Assembly: GCA_964019155.1 (NCBI GenBank)
Contig: OZ025240.1
Coordinates: forward strand, 93,307,198 to 93,371,197
From: Osedax fenrisi
Taxonomy: Eukaryota; Annelida; Polychaeta; Sabellida; Siboglinidae
Direction: 5' to 3'
Length of the DNA: 64,000 bases
In this document: one piece after another, positions 12,430-25,414 of the stretch
How positions within the stretch are numbered: position 1 is the stretch's first letter
Layout of the letters: the number at the start of each line of letters is the position of its first letter
The notes under the pieces: model-generated
Told to the model about the DNA's origin: nothing
Seen by the model: only the letters and a program-made list of their open reading frames with translations
Databases searched by the model: none
Position numbers and translations under genes: made by a program

Positions 12430-13290
12430 TCATTGATACAATGCCATAATGTAAATGATGTAGTTGAACTAATGGACATATAATATGAATAACAATAATG
12501 GAGGCTATTTATAGACTAATCACATTAAAGTTTAAAATCTGTATTTCTCTATAATGGTAATACTATTATATTTATTTTCCCGAGATATTCGCTACAATTG
12601 ACTGAAATATATAGCAGCATGTGTATTCTACTTGATTCATTAATATACAATGATTATACTTAGAATATTTATTGAGATTTAAAGGTTATTAGATACTTTT
12701 GGGAAGACAAGCAGGATACACAAAATATCCATAATGTATTTGTTTGTGAGATAGTCGAGCCTATGCTAATCATTGTACATGACGTAATTTGTCATTTAAT
12801 AGCACTTATTTATTTATTTTAGCCTGGTTCATATAAGGTTAAGTCACAATCGCTTATTAATTCAGACATATTATATATCCATTAATGATATCCTATTACA
12901 CATTAAACTTCGATTAATAAAGAATTTTGTAAAAGCATTTGATAAGAGGGACGTGATTTTATTCATTTACAACATATATTGCCACATATATTTAGAAATA
13001 AGTTAAGGAGGGAATTTATAATGGACCAACAAATAGTAAGGTAATGATGAACACACATTTTGATTAATGTATGAAAGAAATTGAATTAAGAGCTGACTGG
13101 CAATAAGGTAAATTATTAAACATTTTTTCAAAAATCATAGATGTACAAATATGTAAATATTGTAGAAGATTTGCTTTTATATTTTATAGATACCCGAGCT
13201 CGTATATCCATAAAAATTAATTTTATCAGTGCACATCTAGACTATTTTCCTGATAACTGTGTTGAATATAGTGAAGAACAAGTATAGCGA
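12430..13290 (+). pseudogene. Decayed copy of a multicopy invertebrate gene of unknown function
   Basis: Several frame-shifted segments occur in the right order for a protein family found in many copies in aphid, Hydra and other invertebrate genomes. In order: NDVVELMD and WRLFID (12440-12515), VFLYNGN (near 12540), DLKVI and LGRQAGYTKYP (12675-12735), LHIKLRLIKNFVKAFDK (12897-12950), a LRREFIMDQQIV segment near 13010-13040, KEIELRADW near 13075-13105, and INFISAHLDYFPDN then YSEEQ (13215-13285). The last block corresponds to the family's HSHLDFFP and GERFHQD region. The function is unknown and the family behaves like a repeat. At least five stops or shifts make this copy non-functional. The family match is from memory of its conserved blocks and not from a search. 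Confidence 0.75.
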
Positions 13291-13977
13291 TTACTATTAA
13301 GGAAATGTAACTATTAACATTCTTTAATAATAGAATGATAGAATAAAATCATTGACATAATCTTTTAATAAATGATTATTATATTATTAACTATATATAT
13401 ATTATTATTTTTAATCATTATATATTAAAATATACAAAAAACCATTGAAATAAATTCATTGCATTTATGTTAATTTTATTTATTTTTCCTATATTTGTAA
13501 TTCTTTATACAAAATTTCAATAGTTATTTTGTATATATCATAAATAAAACATTATATATATATATATAAATATATATATATATATCATGTTTAATATATA
13601 TTTACACACATACATATATATATAGTGTTTTATTTATCATAATGATATCAATACCTACCCTAGATATACACAGCTAGAGGTTGTTTTAGTAAACATAACC
13701 ACAGTATGTTAATGCATCCGGATATGGACCGAATCATCTCGAGTTTATACCGAAATATCGGTCATAAAATAAAAAAAAATGCCTATAAAAATAGATTTAA
13801 CTGTACTTCGATCAAAAGTTAGTACGTAAAAATAAGATACTATTTTATTTACCAGTTGGACGATTTTATTGTATTTTACTATATAATAAATTTCATTACA
13901 AATATATATGATTTTGAAAATTTTTGAAAATATGGTAACTAATATTTTGAAAAAATAGAACATATTACATATATATA

Positions 13978-13978
13978 T

Positions 13979-14043
<65 letters not shown>
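13978..14043. repeat. (TA)n array abutting the gypsy LTR
   Basis: Near-perfect TA run ending at 14043, immediately before the TG of the LTR. Confidence 0.85.
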
Positions 14044-14047
<4 letters not shown>

Positions 14048-14346
14048 GCCGAGGCCGAAGTACAATAATCAGAAAGTGTTTGATATTTATTCAGTACACC
14101 TTAGATAACCGATTATACAGAGCCCTATCAATAATAATGATTAGGAACAATATATACAATTATGAGATGTCACATTACCTCAGTTCCAATAATAATAATG
14201 TTTCGTGATAAGTTAGTACTGTGCTAATGATAGTATCGCGACTGATCGATGAGAGATAATTCGCCTAACGCGCGTAGTGCGTGCGTACGTCGTACGTATC
14301 TAGATTATAACTATAAGACTATAGGTCTAGTAATGACTCCATTACA
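14044..14346 (-). repeat. 3' LTR of the gypsy element
   Basis: On the minus strand the repeat begins TGTAATGGAGTCATT and ends CCTCGGCTACA, which is the TG...CA boundary expected of an LTR, over about 303 bp. It is placed directly after the polypurine tract. It contains a CpG-rich patch (ACGCGCG and ACGTCGTACG, 14266-14300) that stands out from the A+T-rich surroundings. Confidence 0.75.
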
Positions 14347-14362
14347 CTCACCCCCTCAAAAA
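14347..14362 (-). promoter_or_regulatory. Polypurine tract for plus-strand priming
   Basis: The minus strand reads TTTTGAGGGGGTGAG directly before the TG of the LTR. That is the position and composition of the primer site used for second-strand synthesis. Confidence 0.75.
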
Positions 14363-14384
14363 TGTAACATACTCTATGTTAACT

Positions 14385-15495
14385 AGTTAACACCCCGATT
14401 TCCATTCCATAATATTACCCCTATCAGCCATCAGTTGTCCTATTATATTCATACCTATATACACTTCTCTTCTTTTTAGATTTACCCTATTCACTACTTT
14501 TTTCTCCTCGCCATGTTTAACCTCATATACTGACCCATCTCCTATTCGTCTAACTACCTTCCAGATTTCTTCACTCCATGAATTCTTAAGTTTGCATCTT
14601 CCTATATATCTTTTACGAATTCGTACCTCATATTCTGCTTCTAACTGATTCTCTGTCCATTTACTATTCCATTATTTACTACGCTTTTCCTATGCTGTTA
14701 CCATGGCTTTCCTCACTTTGTATCTCGTCTCTACCCATGCCCTTCCCCTATCGATAACCCAATCGTTCTTACATGTTTCTAAGCAACCCTTTAATTTTTC
14801 TTCGCCGGTATTATTTCTTCTCTTGCAAACATCAAGTAAAATGGTGAATAACCTGTGGATGAATGAACCATTGTATTGTATGAGTTTACTAAATCGTTTA
14901 TGTATAATGGCTATTTCGCCTTTTTTTCAATCGTCAACCCCCGTAATAATCCTATAATGGTCCAATTCATCCTTTCTGTTTGCCCATTACTCATCGGGTG
15001 GTATGATGTAGTCTTGATTTGTTCGATTCCATAAACTGTACATAGTTCTTTTCCTATTGATAAGATGAAATTTCTATCTTGGTCCGAGTGAATCCTCCTA
15101 GGGATTCCAAAATTACAGATCCACTTGTTTAGTAATACCTTTACTACTGTAGATGCCAACTGATTCCGTGTAGGTACTGCTTTGGTGAACTTCGTGAACA
15201 CGTCAGTCATCACTAATATTGGTTCTCTTCCATCGCTAGCCTTATCCACACTTACAAAATCTATACTTAATACATCTAGTGGTTTGCTGACTATTAGTTT
15301 CCCAATTTTTACTTTTCCATCACCCCTTGTTTTACTTTTGTTACATGTTGAACAACTATTTACATGATTCCGTATATCGCGGTATTTACCTATCCAATTA
15401 AATGCCAAGTTAACCCTCCACGTACATCTTTCTATTCCTTGGTGCCCTTGTCCTTCATGCACCCCTTCCAATACTATTCTAATTAATGATTTGGG
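14385..15495 (-). pseudogene. gypsy integrase
   Basis: The frame 15471-14911 starts in the zinc-binding HHCC module (VHEGQGHQG, then SCSTCNKSK). It continues with the DDE core: LSIDFVSVD (first Asp), IHSDQDRNF (second Asp) and HPMSNGQTERMN (catalytic Glu). A shifted continuation to about 14385 reads WSEEIWKVVRRIGDGSVYEV, a C-terminal GPY/F-like DNA-binding module. The enzyme inserts the cDNA into chromosomes. The catalytic residues are present, but the shift near 15490 and the break near 14900 disable the copy. Confidence 0.88.
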
Positions 15496-16465
15496 ACCAT
15501 AATCTTGTTAGTTTCATCCTTGTTCCATAGACTACTCATTAGTATTCCATCAACTAATACAATATTTGTCCTTTTCAAACTATCTCCTTCTTCTAGTTTG
15601 TTCATTATCATGTTATGCTCTTTATCTTTCTTCTGTTCTGAGATAACTTCTTCTTTTGTTAGAATAGGCAAAGTGTCTACCATACTACTTATTACCTTGA
15701 TATTCACCTTAGCATCACATCTCAGTCTTGACAATGAATCCGAATTCGCATTGGCTTTCCCAGACCTATATTCAAATACTAGTTCAAAATCTGCTAGTTT
15801 CGCTACACCTCTCTGTTCATACGCACTTAGTTTCCTGGTTTCCATAATATGAGCTAGCGCATTATTATCTGTTACTACTTTACATTTATTTCCTATTAGA
15901 TAATATCGAAATTTATCACAAATAGCCCAGATTAAAGCTTTAAATTCAATCCTCTTTGATGAATATTCCGGATCACTATATACAATTGCGTTAGTAACTT
16001 TGCTCGCATAGGCCACTACTCTGTTCACATTGTCGATATCCTGGCTTAAGACAGCACCCATTCCCTTATCACTCGCATCTATCTCTAATCTGAACGGTTT
16101 ATCAAAATGTGGAAAACTCAGTATTGGAGAACTCAGTAACATAGTAACGTCTTTAATTTTTCAAATTCCTCGTTTGATTCTATTGTCCATTCTACTGTTA
16201 CATTTTTACTTGTACGTTTCGTTATTACTTTACCATGTTTCTTAGCTCCTATTTTCATTATCTCTTGCAATGGTTTCGTTACTTCCGAGAAATTCTTTAT
16301 AAATTTATTATAATAACTTACAAAACCAATAAATGATCTTAATTCTTTAACAGTCTTAGGTTTATGCCATTCTCTTACTGACTTTACTTTATCGTCAGTC
16401 GTCATGATTCCTTCCTCCGTTATTACATAACCTACAAATTCCATTTGTTTTGAAAGAATAAACAC
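15483..16465 (-). pseudogene. gypsy RNase H and RT connection
   Basis: Frame 16465-16133 covers the end of RT (ELRSFIGFVSYYNKFI, KPLQEIM). Frame 16142-15483 is RNase H, beginning FRLEIDASDKGMGAVLSQ with the first catalytic Asp. FKALIWAICDKFRYYLIG and VVTDNNAL follow, the latter with another acidic site. The two frames overlap in different registers. RNase H removes the RNA template from the hybrid. The C-terminal part (SRLRCDAK onward) links to integrase. Confidence 0.87.
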
Positions 16466-17139
16466 TTATCTTCATTAATCATCAACTTCATAAAACTCAA
16501 CTTTGAGAATACTTTACTAAGTAGTTCAAAATATTCTTTTTCTGATTTTGAATATATGATTATATCGTCTAGATAACACATTACTCCTTGTAATATCTCT
16601 TCCCTAAATATTCCACTCAATATTCTTTGAAATGTTGCTGGCGCATTACTCAATCCGAATGGCATCTTTACGAACTGATATAACCCTAGAGGAGATGTAA
16701 ACGCGGTTTTATGCCTATCTATTCCTTTCACCGGTATCTGATTATATGCTGCTTTTAAATCAATACATGAGAACCATTTATAACCTCCCAGGCTATCTAG
16801 AATGTCATCAATTCTGGGTAGTTGGTAACAATCTCGTATTGTCTTCTTGTTCAACTTTCTATAGTCCACACATAGCCGTAATGTTCCAATCTTCTTTTTT
16901 ACTAATACTATAGGGCTAGCATAGTTACTTTTAGATTCCTCGATCACCTTATCCTTCAATAATTGTTGAAGGTGTTGTTTCAACTTAATTAGTTCTGTCG
17001 GCGGAACTCTCCTATAATGTTGAACTACTGGTTCATCATCTATCGTTGGTATACTATGTTCTCCATATTTTATAATACCTGTAGTCTCTCCTTCTCCCGC
17101 AAATATTGAGCCCCATTCTTGTAACATCTCATTAAACAT
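16432..17139 (-). pseudogene. gypsy reverse transcriptase
   Basis: A 235-residue frame carries the complete fingers and palm of a Ty3/gypsy RT: VEESKSNYASPIVLVKKK in essence, then LRLCVDYRKLN, FSCIDLKAAYNQIPV (catalytic Asp), MPFGLSNAPATFQR and CYLDDIIIYSK (catalytic YLDD). The catalytic residues are intact. The next frame overlaps it at 16465, after a shift. This is the best preserved part of the element. Confidence 0.92.
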
Positions 17140-17175
17140 TTTTTTTCCATCTTCATTTAAATTATCACATTTGAC

Positions 17176-17520
17176 CTACATCATCGTTCCATTATCTTTC
17201 CTTACTTGTATTGCTCCCGCTTCTACTACAATCCTATCATATGCCCCATCTACATTTTTCTTACAATACTCATAGCTTTCTAGTATATTCATTCCTATTA
17301 TTTTAAGATTCTCCCTCGCCGTTACTATGAATCCTTTCTTTTTTAACTTTCTACCTAGTATTTCAATATCACTTTCAAAATACCCCAAGTAACTTGATCG
17401 ATTTATAAAAACTCAACGGTACAATAGATAATTGACTGCCTGTATCTAACACGCATGATAACCACGTATTACCTACATTTACATTCACTTCATTACATCT
17501 ACCCACTAAGTCACAATTAT
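17176..17520 (-). pseudogene. gypsy aspartic protease
   Basis: The minus strand from about 17515 reads VGNTWLSCVLDTGSQLSI, containing the DTGS active site of a retropepsin. A one-base shift near 17385 leads to the next frame, with FIVTARENLKIIGMNILE, where IIGMNIL is the usual hydrophobic-Gly motif near the protease end. The enzyme would cleave the Gag-Pol polyprotein. Confidence 0.78.
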
Positions 17521-17559
17521 CGATCATATTTAACGTCCTCGTCTCATTTAACGAGGACC

Positions 17560-18480
17560 ATAGTAGTTTAACGGACCCCTAATATTTGGTTATAGACCCC
17601 TATTGGTTCGGCCTAATAATGTTTAGGTTAGAATGATACACTGATCCTAGTCCACCTGCAATGCAGTTCCTGCATGTACAGGGCGTGACAAACTAATAAA
17701 GTTAAAATAAGATATGTTTAATGAGGAATTAATTGGAATACCGGTTGTATTTTAGTTGATCCAAGTTTATGTTATCATTGCAATATCAATGTTTTGATTG
17801 ACTACGAGTTCTATATGTCTTGTTTCTGATATATATATATCGTTTATTGTGACTTTATTTAGTTCTGGTTTATTTTGTCTTATTAATATTATTTTTTTCT
17901 GGTTGATTCGGGATCACCTTTATGTAAAATATCTTGTTTTTAAATTAAATCGTAGTGCATATTTAGTATTTGTTGTATCTTCTCTCTATAGTTATTTTGC
18001 CATATAGGTTAATTTACCATATTTGCCTATATGGTTAATATATGTTCTTTTTCTTGTTCGAATAAGTTCTCATTTGTAATTTGAATTTTTGTGAATGGAT
18101 CGTTTGCAATTTTTAGTTACATAGATTATCTGTTACTTTTTCTTATTCATATTATCGGTTTACTTTTGTCTTGGTCACCTAGTCTCTTGTTATTTTGTGT
18201 TCTTTTATTAGGAGACCTTCACATAATTTATTGACGATTTAGAATCCTTGAATTATATTATTTAAACGTATTGAGTACTCTTCGGATTTACTTTTTGATA
18301 TTTCTTGCTGATGTTCAACAAATTCATTCTTGATACTATCAGCAAATGTCTTATTGGGAATAATATTTGTATCTGTTTTAGAGATGAGAGTTTCTATGCT
18401 ATTTTTTATTTCGTTTACTTGCTGTGCTCTGGTTGATTAGTGTAGGTTCTCTACAATCAATACAATTCTAGGATAAACCA
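17560..18480 (-). pseudogene. gypsy gag remnant
   Basis: Upstream of protease the minus strand keeps only scattered coding stretches. The longest (about 18440-18270) is charged and heptad-like: KTFADSIKNEFVEHQQ, then SKSEEYSIRLNNII. This is consistent with a Gag coiled region. Further pieces such as IANDPFTKIQITNE lie near 18120. A CRNC near 17670 could be the remains of a zinc knuckle. Assignment rests mainly on position. Confidence 0.5.
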
Positions 18481-18848
18481 GATATATTCTGATTTATGTT
18501 CATATATTTTACAGTTTTAGTATCCAAGTCATATAATTTTACATAAATAGATGACTATATGCGACACATGGTAGGATTAATGATGATCCACTTACGATGT
18601 CAATGTATTTTTAATTATTTTACATATATTTTACATTTTGTAGTCATTATTGGAAGCTAGTGCAGTGATAATGTTAATGTCGATATATATTTACATTATA
18701 TTCATTCTATTATTATCTGCGTATCGATACGAAGTTAATGAGAAGTAGTCATAAAAATCAACAACAAATTCAATTTCAATAAAATTAAATTTAATAAATG
18801 TACTTGTCCGTTCAGTTTGAAATTGCATTAATGTAAAACGATAATTTG

Positions 18849-18882
<34 letters not shown>

Positions 18883-19080
18883 CATCATATTTTGCAATTG
18901 CCTTGGTGAAGGAAGAATCAGAGCTTATCAAGTATTTCACCCATCTATGATTACGAGGAGAAAAAATTATACAGGAATATAATTAAAAACAAGAAATAGT
19001 AGAACAAAAAATAGAGTACAAAATTCAATTATTAAAATAAATCATCAACTCATAAAGCATAAACAAACATAGTATATCAA

Positions 19081-19560
19081 CTTTCCGAATGTGGGTTCAT
19101 CAAGTCCAAAACCTTAGGGAATATACTTTCGCCAATAGTATATAAACTAAAATAGTTTTCTAATATTTTGAGAGCTCTTATAATATATATATATATATAC
19201 TACATTTTTAATTAAAATATCATGAACTAAAGAATCGAAAGCGTTACACAGGTCAATGGATACAATAGCGCAATCATTTAAATTTTCCAAATTTAAATTA
19301 ACTGTTTCAATAAAATCTGAAATTGCATCATAAGTTGATACATTTATTTGAAGCCCATATTGCGTATCACTGATTATATTAAACTTGTTTAAAAATGTCA
19401 AATTTCTATCTTTAATTAATTTTCCAATAATTTTGTGAATTGGGGTAATAATGAAATGGGTCTATAATTTTCTGGTTTAGATCTATCATCTTCTTTAAAT
19501 AATGGAATTATTTTTGATTTTTTTAAAGCAATTGAAAATATTAGTATTAGAGATTTGAAA
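19081..19560 (-). pseudogene. Jockey-superfamily RT fragment (copy J2)
   Basis: The minus strand near 19540-19420 reads a form of ENYRPISLLPQF, the LINE RT entry block. It continues as the 84-residue frame 19401-19147 with ISDTQYGLQINVSTYDAISD and CAIVSIDLCNAFDSLVHD (motif A, catalytic Asp). The frame ends in (TA)n at 19185-19200. Motif A and the fingers match copies J1 and J3. Only this RT segment remains. Confidence 0.8.
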
Positions 19561-19742
19561 TATATATATATATTTATATATATATATATATATAGAAATA
19601 TAATTATAACAATATAAATTTAACATTATAATAATATATAAAACAAATAATATTTTATATTACAAAATTAGAAACATGTTGGAAAGTATGTATGGGAAAT
19701 ATATGCAATGATTTTATTGTTCGCATGAACAATGGTTTACAT

Positions 19743-19801
<59 letters not shown>

Positions 19802-20350
19802 ATGTGTGTGTAATACACACTGTGTATGTGTGAGTATAATGTTCCTAAATAAACCAAATTTGAATTAAATCAATACATTAGTAATACTTTGACATTTACT
19901 TACTATTAACAATATATACAATGGGAAAATATACTATCTAATGGAAATTATATTGATTAAATTATAGATATTTTATAATCAACTATATGAAAATATATTT
20001 GATAAAATAGTGTAAATGGCTATACTAGTTACTAATTTAATTGAATATCCTAATTATATGAACTCTATTTAATTATAATACTTAAGCAATTTAAAATAAG
20101 AATAAGTCAATAATTCATAAAGATGTGAGATACAAATTTACTTATACATTGTAATATTAGAATAAGGTATTAACATGGGTTTCTCGCTATTAGTGCATTG
20201 CTCTTAGATGTACTATATTATTTCACCAGTTTATCAGTTTTCTCAATGTCACCATATGTATTATAGTGCAATTCTGATTTCATTTATAATACATACCTAC
20301 ATTGTATATAATATAATATATTTTGAATATAATTACTATTATTAATCTAG
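19561..20350. other. A+T-rich spacer with (TA)n then (TG)n
   Basis: Contains a (TA)n array at 19747-19790 running into TGTGTGTGTATGTGTGTG. I see no gene. Confidence 0.6.
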
Positions 20351-20545
20351 TGACGGCTTGTATAATCCAATGTTTTATTTTTATTTAAATTCTCCGTTTA
20401 TTTCTTATTTTTTGTATCGTGTCGTTTTGTATTACTTTTATCACATTTATATATTTTGTATATATGTTAGATAATTATAGGGTATTTTTTTTATTTTTTT
20501 ATATATAAACAGTAATGCAATACACGTTTGATCTATCTATTTACT
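20351..20545 (+). repeat. Dispersed repeat, copy P
   Basis: About 195 bp is shared with the reverse complement of 42791-43009, including ATAATCCAATGTTTTATTTT and TATCGTGTCGTTTTGTATTAC and ending in GTTTGATCTAT. In both copies the last-named end runs into a short A/T tail or (TA)n, as LINE or SINE 3' ends do. The family is not recognised. Confidence 0.6.
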
Positions 20546-22407
20546 AATAGCGAACACAATATCTTACTTATTTTCAACATTATTTTGTTTGTCATTTCAC
20601 ATATGAACTTAGATCAAGTTTTTACTTATAACCAACTACCCGTAGTTTCGATTCAAAACCTTTCTCGTGTTGAAGTTTATATGAAATGTTAATTAAAAAA
20701 TCATTACGCTATCAAATGTTAATTATTCACCGCATAGTGAAATATACCAATACATTAAAGATGATAACACATATGTATCACAGAGTATACCAAAATAACA
20801 ATATTAAATGAGCCTATACATAACATATTATAATTTATAATGGTATCATCCCTCAGTGTACATTTAATATATACGGTTAATATCAAACGAAACTATTAAT
20901 AATCTTAAATCTTACAATATACATTGTTATACAACTTTTAAGTAATCTTTCTAATTCATAAATAATTCAACCCGATGAAAATATTATCTTTCATATTTAT
21001 AAATTATCATATGATTACTGACCAACAGAAAGATATTTTTGCAGCCGATACTATGATTCACTTATAATATAAAAATCTATTTTGATAAAAATCACGTGGG
21101 ATTAGAAATAAATCCATTTATATTTTATAATATCTGGAAACTTGATATAGCTCCAAATAAAACAACCCTCGTATTATTAAATAGTATAGATATATATCCT
21201 AGTATAGTGTATACTAATATAGTATTTAGTTAATATCATAATTACCATATGTTATACCCTTCAATATTTAGGTAGGTTATTCAATTTTGTATATTTTTAT
21301 AGTATTTATTGTGTAGTTTTGGGTATATACCATATATGCCATATACTATATGGGTATTCTTTTTACGGTTAATTATGTATGAAGGTGTTATATAATAAAT
21401 TATAGTAATATAGTTATGCATATAATAGGTTACTTATGATCAGCCAAACCTATAACGTATACAACTGTTTGAAACCCTGATATTAAAGCAAGAATATTCA
21501 ACGACGTAGAATGGGTTCAGATAGTACAGTTAGAGTATTCGAAATAGGTAGATTGAGTACATTATTTATTATTTTTAGCCAAGTTGTATTGTCTTGTACC
21601 ATGACGTTTCGTATTCATTGAGTAATATTCATGACCTATTTTAATAATTTTGTTTTACATATATATGGAATACACTTAATTATGAAACAGCTCTTTAAAA
21701 CTCTTGAACAGTTTAAAATAGTGTAATATTAAAAGTAATGTTAACAGGTATCCGTCAATTACGATACTCTTCGTATAATACTTATGTCTATTATTATATT
21801 TACCTGTCGCACTATATATATATTATTAATAATAATTATTTGAGTGTACTTATATTATTTATATGAATATATTTCACTTATCTTGTCTGCCTAAATAATT
21901 AGTACTACAATGACACTATTTTATTAAATATTATTTTTGTTTACGTTTTTTATCTTTATGAGTTTTTATTTGTTCTAATTATTTATTTATTTATTTTTTA
22001 TGTGTTTTAAAATAATATCTAAATGATCGTAATAAAATCCAATTCATTTTAAATATATTCGAATAATTATAATTAAAATAGTTATAATAATAATCAATTA
22101 TATATCCTATTTTAATATATTTTATATATCACATTTCACTATAAATAACCATAAAAAAATGTCGAATATTTATTATGTATATAAGCGAAATGTATACATG
22201 CTATATCATGTTAAATATACTTAATAAGTAATAACAATGTATTACGATACTAAAAAGAAAATTTAAATAGTCAATTATAAATATAAATTAAATTCTAATT
22301 ATAAATAATAGATCTATATATTAATTAATTTAATTATTATTTTATTTATATTAATTAAAATAATAATCTACTTTTATGAATTATTATTATTATCTTAAAT
22401 ATCAATC

Positions 22408-22451
<44 letters not shown>

Positions 22452-22740
22452 ATACCATAGATATTAGAAAATAATAATGTACAATATATTTAAATATTAC
22501 TAGTATATTATTTTTAATTATATTTAAAATTCATATTGATCAAATATTCATATTTTTTAAAGTTACTAAAATATATATTTTTTATAATAATTATAATGAA
22601 ATATCTAGAGTATGACGTTATTAAAATTTATTTTCTAAATATTATTTTAAATATTAATAAACGTGTAATAACATTTAATTTTTTTAATTTTAAAAATATA
22701 TACACACATATATATATATATTTTCAAAATCCATATCAGT
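20546..22740. other. A+T-rich spacer, no supported gene
   Basis: A long unique-looking stretch with a (TA)n array at 22410-22446. I found no frame with motif or splice support on either strand. Confidence 0.5.
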
Positions 22741-24897
22741 AACTCTACATCCTGATACCCCATGGTTTAATTCCCACCTCATGTCCTTGAAACTATCACT
22801 TCGTAAATCTGAAAGAATATACATACCCTTGAGATCTTTATATTCTAGAGATTCATTCATTGATCAACGTAAGATCTACAAGTTAGAAATTTCCTATGCC
22901 AAATCTAGCTATTATAGTCAGGTTATAAACGATCTTGCTTCTGATAACCAACGAATTTTCAGACTAGCTAATAAGTTATCTCCCCCAAAACCAGCATTAC
23001 TAACATCTACAACTAACATTTCTCCATTACAATTAAGCTGTCCTTTCTCCAAAAATGTTCTAATAAGATTGACTCCATCATAATAAAGATCAAGAACCAT
23101 ACGCCTACTGCCAATTATCCTTCAATCATAGTTACCCCACCTATATCTGTTTTCTTAAGTTGTTTTGTCCGCCACATATATCTCTCATATCTAAACTACT
23201 AAATGCATACTCTTCGATATCTACATCCGATCATGTTAGACTATCTATTTTTAAACTTTACTCCGAGTATATATGTCCAACTATCTGTAACATTATCTCA
23301 TATTCCCTAAATTCCGGTACTGTCCCTTCTATTTTTAAACAAGCAATAATCACTCCCATTCTTAAAAAACCTTCACTCGATCCTGAATCACTTCTCAATT
23401 ATCGCCCAATTTCTCAGCTACCTTTGGTGATAACAATTTTGGAAAGAGTTGTCTCTCGTCAACTAATCTCCTATATAACCGCCAATAATCTCCATATTCC
23501 TCAACAAAGTGGTTTTCGCCGAGGATACTCCACATAAACAGCACTACTAAATGTAATTGATATATAATTACATCTACACTTAATACTAAAAATTGCTGTC
23601 AACTAGTAATGCTGGACATATCCAGTTCTTTCGATAAGCTTGATCACAAAATTCTACTGTCCCGTCAACACCTGCTTGGAGTTAGATAAATTGCCCTATT
23701 ATGGTTTACATCATATCTATCTGACCATATTAACAGTGTAAAAATATATAATTTTTTTTCTTCCCCTTCTCCTATGAAATATGGTATTCCCCAGGGATCA
23801 GTACTCGGTCCTTCACTTTTCTCAATTTATTTATACCCACTACCAACTACCATCCATAATATCCAAATATATATTACAATATTTATGCAGATGACATACA
23901 AGTATATATGTTTCTTACAACTAATTCATCACCAGGTATCAATAATAAACTTTCTAATTGTGCTAATGACATTAAGGAATGGCTTATTTCTAATAATCTT
24001 CTAATTAATACCTCAAAAACTACATTGTTGAATATTTCTCCATCACCAACTTACTTCCCTCCTTTTCTTATTGATAACATTGTAATATCTCCTTCTCCTA
24101 CTGCATCTAACGTAGGTGTACTTTTTAATTCTACTCTTTCCTTCATTCCTCATATTACTGCCATCATTACACCTGCAAATTATCATCTATTTAGAATTAG
24201 AAAAATACAAAAATCAATTACTGTATCTCTTACTAAAACTCTAATTAATTCCCTTTTCCTCTCACGTATAGATTACTGTTCCTCAATACTTATCAATCTT
24301 CCATTATACTCTATATCTCCCCTAAATCAAGTTATTTGTTCATCAATCCGTACAACATATAACCTACGTATTCGAGATCATTCCTCTACTTCTTCATACC
24401 AAAACTTACCTCCATGGTTCACATTTAACAAACGATCTACTTATCGCATATTATCTATTGTTAATTCCTCAATATACTCTTCAAATTGCTCCTCATATAT
24501 TTCTGTAACTCTAGAACAAAGATCCTCTCTACCATCAATTAGAAACTATGCATCTCATCTTCTATATACCCCTTTTCTACGTCCCTCATAAATGAATATT
24601 CGGGCACTGAGTTATATTGGTTCTAAGCTATGGAATTCACTCCCGCCCTATATTAGATCCATAAATTGCATAACACATTCATGAAATATATACAACAATT
24701 GATCTCAGGTTGGAACCTGAAATACTATTATTGTTTGTCATTATTATTTTGTGTATTAATTTCCGTACGGCTTATTCTATTTTATTTTATTATTATTAAT
24801 GGTATTTATTGTTTACCTACTTTTATTATTTGTATTCTATATATACACTTTTGAGAAATCATTTATGATTTATTTAATTGTCTAAATAAACATTCAA
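22741..24897 (+). pseudogene. L2-like LINE (copy 2)
   Basis: The copy starts in the linker after the endonuclease (HLMSLKLSLRKSERIY, 22770 on) and runs through the RT: NYRPISQLPLVITILERVV (23398-23454), SGFRRGYST, LDISSSFDKLDH (near 23615), GIPQGSVLGPSLFSIY (23780-23830) and a degraded ADD box near 23885. The C-terminal frame 23908-24591 contains NVGVLFNSTLSF and SRIDYCSSIL, typical of the region after RT. The 3' UTR ends at about 24897 with AATAAACATTCAATCAATCAAT, a poly(A)-like signal plus a short ATCA repeat tail. Several shifts (23540, 23690, 23900) make it inactive. Confidence 0.88.
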
Positions 24898-25111
24898 TCA
24901 ATCAATATATATATACATATATATGTGGGATTTACGAAGTAGCCATAACAACATATAAAATTGAAAAAGTGTGAGTGCGCCACGATTGTCTCACGAAAAT
25001 TATATATATATATATATATATATAGTACACTATTGTAAAATTATTGTAATTATATATTCAATTAATGCTATCTTTACCATTACGATGTTATGTAATAGCA
25101 TCGAATAATGG

Positions 25112-25162
<51 letters not shown>

Positions 25163-25414
25163 ATGAACCTATCCAGACTCTAAATGAATTTATTCAACCT
25201 ATATATATATATATTATATAACCTTATATAAACTTATATATATACTAATAATCACATAAATACAGATATCATTTTTGATAATTTAAAAAATAAATGGATG
25301 TTGCAATATGGAAAAAGATATACACAATCATTACACAGTTTATTTAAATTTATAATATTTGTAGTATATACATTAAATACATAAATACATATATGCTATA
25401 TTTATATATATAAT
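24898..25414. repeat. Spacer with (TA)n arrays
   Basis: TA runs at 24999-25024 and 25114-25159 separate the LINE tail from the R2/R4-type fragment. No gene. Confidence 0.7.

Larger units (their letters stand above)
14044..18480 (-). mobile_element. Ty3/gypsy LTR retrotransposon, lacking its 5' LTR
   Basis: On the minus strand the order is gag remnant, aspartic protease, RT, RNase H, integrase, polypurine tract and 3' LTR, which is the Ty3/gypsy order. No second copy of the LTR is visible upstream (17560-18600), so the 5' end has been lost. Frame shifts separate protease from the downstream frame (near 17385), RT from RNase H (near 16450-16130) and RNase H from integrase (near 15490). I see no envelope-like frame between integrase and the LTR. 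Confidence 0.9.

Noticed and set aside
14347..14910. Envelope gene of the gypsy element
   Set aside because: The region is the C-terminal part of integrase in a shifted frame. No envelope-like frame is present.
15505..16245. Plus-strand frames of 60-115 residues
   Set aside because: They lie antisense to the gypsy pol frames and have no motifs.
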